In this document: positions 56,759 to 64,000 of the stretch, one piece after another
Numbering within the stretch: the stretch's first letter is position 1
Layout: every line of letters starts with the position of its first letter
Assembly (NCBI GenBank): GCA_905116865.2
Contig: CAJHNH020002081.1
Coordinates: forward strand, 49,903-113,902
DNA length: 64,000 bases
Source: Candidula unifasciata
Lineage: Eukaryota > Mollusca > Gastropoda > Stylommatophora > Geomitridae
Reading direction: 5' to 3'
The notes under the pieces: model-generated
Databases searched by the model: none
Told to the model about the DNA's origin: nothing
The model's input: only the letters and a program-made list of their open reading frames with translations
Translations under genes and position numbers: made by a program

Positions 56759-57683
56759 CCAAATTATTAAATTTTTTAGCCCCTTTCCCTACACCCTTTT
56801 TTAAATTTAAACCCTCAAAAAATGGAAAGCCACAATTCTGGGTTTTCACAAAATTTAGAAAAATTTGGGGTTTTAGAAATAGCGTTAGATTTTGGGGTTT
56901 AAAGGGTTTTAGAGTTTGGGGGTGGGATTAGTAGGGCTTAGCAAAAGACACATTATTTAAAGAAAACCGAAATAAACCACAAAAGACAACACGTCGATGT
57001 CCGTGATTTTGTTTGGGCTTTTCCTGGAAAATTTGATTTAAATTTTTTTTCAATTTATTTTTTTAAAGTACCATTAAATTTTTTTTCATTTTGTTGACAG
57101 GGGAGTAAGTTTTGAAAAAAAAAAAAAAAAAGGGACAAAAGGCGTTTTTTCCCCGGTTTGTGGGCGGAATTTTGGGCCCTTTCTCTTCTTTCACTTGAAA
57201 TAAATTAGCTAATTTCCGGGAAAGCTTCCCTTGCATCCTTGTAAATTTTAAATGATTTGTTTTTAAAAATGGGTTCCGGGAAAGGGCCTTTTTATCTTTT
57301 ATTAGTAAAGGGTAAAATATGATTTTTTTTATCCCTTTCTGTTAAGTAAAACCATAATACATTTTCGTGTTAAGAAGCCTACAAAACAAATGTGCTGAAG
57401 CAGCAAACGAGCATTGCTGGATACGATAAAATAAACACAAGACAAAATATGTAACACGATCGGTATAACTAAACCGCACAAATAATCCTAGGGTGAGTAC
57501 GGGAATGCTTCACAGTCAACGACGATTTTCTACGAGCTCGCTGGAAAAAAAGACACGGGTACCGAAGAGCCTTCATGCCTCCATGGGTCATAAACTTAAA
57601 TAGTTAGAAGCACATTAAACAGAAACATTCAGTTAGTGACTCTGTGATATTTGAGAAGGCTCCTCCCGACTTATATTACTTCT
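56759..57683. other. Homopolymer-heavy region, possibly low consensus quality
   Basis: To about 57320 it is full of T3-T8, A3-A8 and GGGG runs (TTTTGGGGTTTAAAGGG, AAAAATTTGGGG). The texture changes sharply near 57340 to normal sequence. This may be poor base calling next to the purine tract. No feature recognised. Confidence 0.5.
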
Positions 57684-57693
57684 CTATGACACA

Positions 57694-57919
57694 TGGCTCT
57701 GTGGCTAAGTCGATGCGAACGCTTCGTAATGCCGGGATGCCGGGTTCGATCCCAGCTGCGGGCCATGCGCCTTGCGTTGGTTTCGACAGTGGTTGGTTTC
57801 GACAGAAAGCCGACCGTCTAGAAAGCAATGGCAAACTACTGGACGTAAATTTACCTAGAAAAACCACACAACAACCAGGGGTTGGTTCTGCAACGTCATG
57901 TAGAGAATACGCAACTAAC
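57694..57919 (+). mobile_element. SINE-A copy 8
   Basis: Head TGGCTCTGTGGCTAAGTCG, B box GGGTTCGATCCC at 57742-57753, body GCAATGGCAAACTACTGGAC, end GCAACGTCATGTAGAG. Flanked by CTATGACACA at 57684-57693 and 57920-57929. Contains a short internal duplication of TGGTTTCGACAG. Good reference copy. Confidence 0.95.
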
Positions 57920-57974
57920 CTATGACACACAAACTATTCTCGTCCCCCCCCCCCCTTTTGAGGGATGCAATTTT

Positions 57975-58175
57975 TAGGTTCTTTGAAGCCCTACCCTGGC
58001 TTTTGCAGGGGGCCCTAAATATAACTGCGCCTGAAATATGGCCTAACGGCTGAACTGGGTTTCCGGAACCTCTCCACATGTTATCCTCATCCGCATGGTG
58101 ACACTTTGTGTCACAGGGTGTTTATCGCTTGTGAGATGTCCTGGTGGGGTACAACTTACAAACATACGTACACAG
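57975..58175 (+). mobile_element. Family E copy 4
   Basis: GAAGCCCTACCCTGGCTTTT, GGCCCTAAATATAAC, TGACACTTTGTGTCACAGGG, GTCCTGGTGGGGTACAAC, then CTTACAAACATAC as tail. Confidence 0.8.
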
Positions 58176-58365
58176 AATCAAACTTTAGAGGGCCACCGAT
58201 TTCCCCAGTGTGAAATCATACCAGCGACACTCGCTTCACTGAGATCCATCCAAACGGGTTTGGAGGAGGGTGGGGAGTTAGGGGGGGGGGGGGGGTTGCT
58301 AGACAATAAAGTGGCTTAGGTTTAGACGACGGATCAACATCATGGCACAAGAATCATCATCATCA
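58176..58365. other. Short spacer with G13
   Basis: G-rich GGGAGTTAGG and a G13 run at about 58279-58293. Ends in the (GAT)n tail of L7 (ATCATCATCATCA). Confidence 0.6.
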
Positions 58366-58800
58366 TCAGGTGCCTTGCCGACTGGTGTGGGCGATCATGC
58401 GTCTCCATAATCTGCGATCTCCTGCAGCATGTATCAGTTCGTGTGCCGATACACCTCTATGCCATGCAACAAGACTGTCAAGCATCTTCTCTCGTTGTCT
58501 TCCTCTATCCCTCCTTCCACAGATCTTTCCAATGGTCACAACATGTTCTATTTTCCCTCTTCTCATAAATGATGACTGTCTTCTTCTGATGTCTGTGATA
58601 AGTTGTCTTCGGGCTCCCTCCTCTTTCAAAACCTCTTGATTGCTCTTTTTGGCTGTCCAAGGTATTCTGGGCATTCTTCTGTAAAACCACATCTCTGCGG
58701 CCTCAAGAAATTGTTTGGCCTGCCTACCGATTGTCCAGGATTCTGGACAATACAAGAATAGTAACCCCATAAGTGTTCAGTTCTACTTTTGACTCAAGCC
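58366..58800 (-). pseudogene. RTE-like LINE C-terminal relic, best preserved (L7)
   Basis: A single open frame: ESWTIGRQAKQFLEAAEMW, FYRRMPRIPWTAKKSNQEV, LKEEGARRQLITDIRRRQ, SSFMRRGKIEHVVTIGKI, CGRRDRGRQREKMLDSLVAW, HRGVSAHELIHAAGDRRLWR, RMIAHTSRQGT. These match the order in RTE reverse-transcriptase ends (ESWT, RRMxRIPWT, GRQR, DRxLWR). The catalytic domain is absent. L5 is a close relative 26 kb away. Confidence 0.9.
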
Positions 58801-59110
58801 TGAGTCCGGAGAATCTTAGCGCAGTGCACCAACTCCATAGGATCTTGAAATACTTTGGGTAGATTTGTCACTCCAAATTTTGCCCGGGCAGCGCCGTTGG
58901 GACACTAAAAAAAGAGGCAAATCTTGGATGGACCCTACGAAGGAAGCCATCTAGCAAAGTTGTCGCTCTCCAGAAATTAATCTAGCAAACCAAAGGGTGC
59001 ATTTGCCTCCTGCTTCAAAATATTAACATCACGGCCCATATCACCATTGACCGAAGCTGCAGAAAACATATCCCTGGCATAGTGGACACTTCAAAACGCT
59101 GGTTAATGAT
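58801..59110. other. No recognised feature
   Basis: Mixed sequence; may include more of the L7 element beyond recognition. Confidence 0.4.
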
Positions 59111-59357
59111 GTGCTGATAGTCCTCAATAATCAACAGCCTTATAGTAATAAGTGTATCTACAAGCCATACAGCAATAAGTGTATCTCAACATCTCCAAAT
59201 AGCAACCAGTGTATTTCAAATTCTGCTATAGCAAAAAGTGTATCTGCTAACCATACAGCCTTTAGTGTATCTCAACATCTTCATATAGCAATCAGTGTAT
59301 TTCAAATAATGCTTTAGCAAAAAGTATATCTCAATATCTTCATATAACATTTAGTTT
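59111..59357. repeat. Tandem repeat of about 29-30 bp in a ~90-bp higher order
   Basis: AGTGTATCTCAACATCT occurs near 59175 and 59261, with AGTGTATTTCAAATxxTGCT between. Three related sub-units (CAACATCT, CAAATT, CTAACCATACAGC) make each ~87-bp block. Confidence 0.8.
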
Positions 59358-60466
<1,109 letters not shown>

Positions 60467-60468
<2 letters not shown>

Positions 60469-61440
60469 CCAACACAATAGTAATACAACAGCCACAGTAC
60501 AAGGTACAATATGTACGTTGAAATAAGTGTTTATATACTTACAGACAGAACTCCCTGTGCACCAGAGAAAGAAGTTACTAGATCGCTGGTATCCAACATA
60601 AATTAATTCTTAGAACAAGCATCAACAAAGTCAAGGTTCAAGGTACCGTACAATGTATCTCAATCAATAAAACAACAGAACACAAGTGTCAGGAATTAAA
60701 AAGTTTCTTCACTGTCAGTGCAGTTGTACCAGGCGAATCTCAACTTTGAAAAGTTTAATGAAACAAGGTTCAACTTATATTCAAAGATTAAAATGAGCAA
60801 TAAGAACTATTCACAGGAAACAAGGAAAAAAAAGACTTAAGTCCATCAAAATGTCCTACAACTGATCGATGCCTACTCAAATTCTCACAGTTTATTGAAA
60901 GGAACCAGCGCACACTCACATTAAACACAATATTGCATTTTTAGCCAAGGCGCTTCCGTCTTTCTACCACCGTGGCAGTCCGTGCGCTCTGTCGCTGACG
61001 TTTACCCCCAGCCGCACGCTCTTTACCTTCAGCCAATGGCCGTACAGCCGCTTCGATGGCACTTGACGAGAACCCGCCCACCGATCATCGCCTATAATCA
61101 CCAGGTATTATTGATGTTCCAATTTGACAGAGACGATGAATAAAACATGAAAGATTTGGGCATAAATATCACAAAGCAAATATATGTAGACTATTTCGGG
61201 TATGGAACTGTGATACAGCTTCTTTCAGATCACGACCAGGGGTGACGGAACCTAAGGACTCTGGTATTGTGAGCCACTCTCCCCAGATTCATAAAGGGGG
61301 AGAGAGAGTACACTCCATCGTCTCCTAAGATAATTTGCAGTGGCGCTATGCCCTCCTGAAAAGATATAAGGGTTGCCTTTTTTTTAGTATTTTGTATGTA
61401 TGTAATTATAGATTTTATTTTATTTCCTTTAAAAAAAATT
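60467..61440. other. No recognised feature
   Basis: AT-leaning, with a more GC-rich part at 60950-61085. No repeat match or gene-like frame. Confidence 0.5.
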
Positions 61441-61860
61441 ATTATAACTTGTTGTACGGTAGTGAATCTTGGAATGTGAGCAAACAAATTAAGAAGCGTT
61501 TTGGAGGCAACTGAGATGTGATTCTTGAGAATAATTTTGCGAATACCTTGGACTGCCAGAATAACTAACAATGATTGCCTAGAAATGGCTCTTGAAAGTA
61601 GAACATTGTTTCAGACAGGGAGAAGGAGACGAACAAAAGGCTTTGGTCATGTAATGAGAACAGGAGCACTGGAAAAGACCGTGACGACTGGAAAGATCAC
61701 TTGTAGAAAAGACAAAGGCAGACCAAGAGAAATAATGGTGGATGGCTTAAGACAGTGACATTCATCAGTGGAATTGATCCAGAACACACAAGACCGATAT
61801 CTGTGAGATGCATGAACGCCTGTGCCAGCTGGCAAGACACTTGATGATGATGCTGAGGAT
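61441..61860 (+). pseudogene. RTE-like LINE C-terminal relic (L8)
   Basis: LLYGSESWNVSKQIKKR, a shift, FLRIILRIPWTARITNND, LEMALESRTLFQTGRRR, TKGFGHVMRTGALEKTV, TTGKITCRKDKGRPREIM, VDGLRQ, stop. Same block order as L7 but a distinct lineage. It ends TTGATGATGATGCTGAGGAT, a degenerate GAT tail. Confidence 0.88.
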
Positions 61861-62270
61861 GGTTATAACAATTTGAAATTCACACAATTATTTTTATTAT
61901 TACTATTATTGCGCACTTAAGAATGAAGCTCCCACCCATGGACTACTATTAATCACTATAATCCCCCCTCCCCCCCCCCCTAATTTGTTTCGATGTTTTC
62001 ATTGTGTCGGCAACCCTGATCACCAGTTACTGGATTTCGTGAGATTTGTATGCATATTAACTCGAACAGCCATTACACACTAACTTACCATTAAGTATAT
62101 AGACAGCGACGAGAATATCGATTGACACCTATAGGGTGGGATAGAATCGGAGAGCTGACAAGACACCAGACTATACATAAACAAGGCATCTACTGGCACA
62201 GAGAAGGTTCCCGTGAAGTGGCCTTAACAAAGACGTAACCGAGAGCTAAGAGCTTTGACATTTTTCTGTT
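61861..62270. other. No recognised feature
   Basis: Mixed sequence with a C run at about 61965-61980. Confidence 0.5.
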
Positions 62271-62278
62271 GTCGCAAG

Positions 62279-62482
62279 CAAAGTTTCCCAAACTTTTCTT
62301 GGTCGCGGTGCCTTTTTTCGATTAAAATTTTCCACGGCGCCCTAACTTAAGTAAAAGTATGAATATTCGTATGTGAGGAAAAATAAAATAATAAAACTCG
62401 TGTATCTTAGAATATTTCGCGGCACCCCTGTGAAGAGATAGCGGCTCCCGGGGCGCCGCGGCTCACAGTTTGGGAATCACTG
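62279..62482. mobile_element. hAT-like non-autonomous element 4
   Basis: Termini CAAAGTTTCCCAAACTTTT and, reversed, CAGTGATTCCCAAACTGTG share TTCCCAAACT. Sub-terminal GGTCGCGGTGCC and GGGGCGCCGCGG are also roughly complementary. 8-bp flanks GTCGCAAG and GTCTAGAG match 5 of 8. 204 bp with no coding capacity. Confidence 0.7.
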
Positions 62483-62503
62483 GTCTAGAGAGTTCATTTA
62501 TGA

Positions 62504-62755
62504 AGAAGTAAAGTAACTTGTCATTTTTCACGCCTTCAGGCGTATTGGGCATGTAGGGCTAGATTTATATTTTGTATACCAATCGGTGGGGGTAATGTGG
62601 TCAGCATCACGCCGGCCGCCTTTACTTCCGAGGTCTTAACCTGATACACAATCAAGACTGGATCAACCTGAAAAAAAAAGTTCGGCTTCTTTAAGACTGA
62701 ACCCACACGTACGGATAGACAGGCGAGCATGTAGCCGCTACACCGAGACGGCTCC
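62504..62755 (-). mobile_element. SINE-B copy 9
   Basis: GCGTATTGGGCATGTAGGGC, CAGCATCACGCCGGCCGC, CTTTACTTCCGAGGTC, head with GTAGCCGCTACACCGAGACG. An A9 run replaces part of the middle. Confidence 0.85.
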
Positions 62756-62942
62756 CCTTCTCTTCCCACCTCTAAATACAAGCCTTAGTTAAGACCATCG
62801 GACGGACGTATTTTAGTCAACAGTTGAAACATACGGCGGGTGTATGGAATCATAAATAAATAATCATGTGCATACTTGAACAAATCTGAGTTTTACCAAG
62901 TCACAACTGTATATTTTATTTAATACTTGAATTTTTTTTTCT

Positions 62943-63480
62943 TCAGTTCTCGTTATGCCTAGTGGCACATGAGGCTTCAGAGAGGACTTTCCATGCAATC
63001 TTTAGTGCAGTTTTCCATGTCAGAGATGCCACACTCAGTTCAATTTCCATCGTGGTCTTCAGTGTTGTTTTTGGGCGACTCTTTTTTATCTTTCCCTCTG
63101 GTATCCATGTGAGAGCTGCTTTGGCTGGTACATCAGGATTCATTCTCATGACGTGGCCAAGCCATTTCCATCTTCTCTTGGTTATCATGCTGTCTAGAGT
63201 TTCTTGGTTTGTGACTTGAAGTAGTTTAGTTTAGTTTTTGAGATTGTATCTGGCCAGAAAATTTTGATAATTCTACGCAGACATGTGTGGTGAAAGGATA
63301 GCTTGTGTGGTGTGCATCCTTTGTGGTCATTCTCCAGCATTCTGCTCCAAAGAGAAGAACTGGCAAAATGATGCTCTTATAGAATCGGAGTTTCGTTTCT
63401 CTGCAGTAACTGTTGGATTTCCAGATTTTTATGCTTGAATAAATATCGATTTGTATGCATGAAGTAAAAAGACATCCTCT
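62943..63480 (-). pseudogene. LINE C-terminal relic (L9)
   Basis: Minus: KIWKSNSYCRETKLRFYKS, ILPVLLFGAECWRMT, a broken stretch, TKRRWKWLGHVMRMNPDVP, AKAALTWIPEGKIKKSRPKT, LKTTMEIELSVASLTWKTAL, CATRHNEN, stop. The blocks IWKSNxY, LLFGAECWRMT, RRWxWxGHVxRM, ALxWxPEGxxKxxRPKTT and CATRxNE are a well-known reverse-transcriptase end. It differs from the GAT-tailed group and ends in A8 (62932-62942). Confidence 0.9.
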
Positions 63481-64000
63481 AAAAGTAAGCAGTAAGACCT
63501 CTTTTTTTTCGAGCAAAAAATTCAGTGAAAGAAGGTATCGACAATTTGCTTGCCAACAGCTGATCAAGTCTAAACGAAGCTTTTTTTCGAATGATGTATT
63601 TTAATATGTTTACTTTCCTATTTCTGAAACTGCACTGGTTGCCTCGAGTGGGGAAATTGAGTTCCGTGGAAAACAACATGAATGCTTCAGTCGGAAGTAC
63701 GGTTATAACCGAAAAACGTTTTGTAAATAATACTAAATTCCTTTTCGTCCGATCTAAAGGTTCCCAAATTATCAGCGTGTCTACACCTTTCTTGATTGCA
63801 ACTGCGGTAGACTCTCTCCGAAGAACAACAAGAACGACGACAACAACAACAGAAAACACACGCACCTAGAGTTCGTGTTAGGACAAATTTATCTAACTGG
63901 TGACTAATAGGCGAATTATGAGTACCGTCTCCCATATACTGAGTTGAGTGCTTGCTGAGACAGATGTTGATTTTACATGGAATATTCTTTTTCTGTCTTG
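63481..64000. other. No recognised feature
   Basis: Possibly more of L9 upstream, but no motif is visible. ACAACAACAAC near 63840 is a small simple repeat. Confidence 0.4.

Noticed and set aside
52830..56849. 1,339-codon Phe/Ser/Leu frame and 843-codon Lys/Glu/Arg frame
   Set aside because: Pure products of homopurine DNA, which can form few stop codons on the pyrimidine strand.

Overview
The window reads as nuclear DNA of an animal. I found no protein-coding gene I can defend: no bacterial-style gene packing, no viral gene, no rRNA, no functional tRNA, no CRISPR. It is filled almost end to end with retroposons, small DNA transposons, minisatellites and microsatellites. The best guess for the source is an invertebrate, probably a mollusc, because several tRNA-headed SINE families sit with RTE-like LINE relics and very long simple repeats. 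That guess rests on general resemblance and cannot be proven from this sequence.

Mobile elements, with working names used below. SINE-A (8 copies) and SINE-B (9 copies) are tRNA-headed families of about 230-270 bp. Family C (6 copies) has a tRNA-like head and a (GAA)n tail. Nine decayed LINE C-terminal fragments were recognised from conserved reverse-transcriptase tail motifs: RTE-like ones end in (GAT)n, one ends in (AAG)n, and one carries an RNase H domain. Three more LINE 3' ends form family D. Families E, F, G, H and I are dispersed repeats of unknown class. Four hAT-like non-autonomous elements have CAG... or TAGGG... inverted termini, one with a perfect 8-bp target duplication. Several SINE copies have clear target-site duplications, so their limits are firm.

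Layout. 1-6 kb: LINE relic, trinucleotide tract, 32-bp minisatellite, and a 1.6-kb 27-bp minisatellite. 6-16 kb: SINEs, microsatellites, a 22-bp minisatellite with decayed flanks, and an RNase H LINE. 17-20 kb: a large inverted repeat whose two arms are each built of tandem units around a 1.2-kb centre, a foldback-element architecture. 20-29 kb: AT-rich, sparse repeats, a pure CTT tract. 29-33 kb: three hAT-like elements in a row, two holding nested retroposons. 33-46 kb: LINE ends, a diverged ~230-bp tandem array, and long GAA and TTTC tracts. 46-52.8 kb: SINEs, family I, and a nested inverted-repeat cluster. 53.0-56.76 kb: one uninterrupted homopurine tract of about 3.75 kb. 57-64 kb: SINE-A, E, LINE relics, and a GGAC/GACA/GATA tract.

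How parts relate. Elements insert into one another (SINE-A in C, RTE in hAT element, SINE in hAT element, E in minisatellite). Retroposon tails appear to have grown into long microsatellites. Long open frames in the window come from repeats whose unit is a multiple of three or from homopurine DNA, and should not be called genes.
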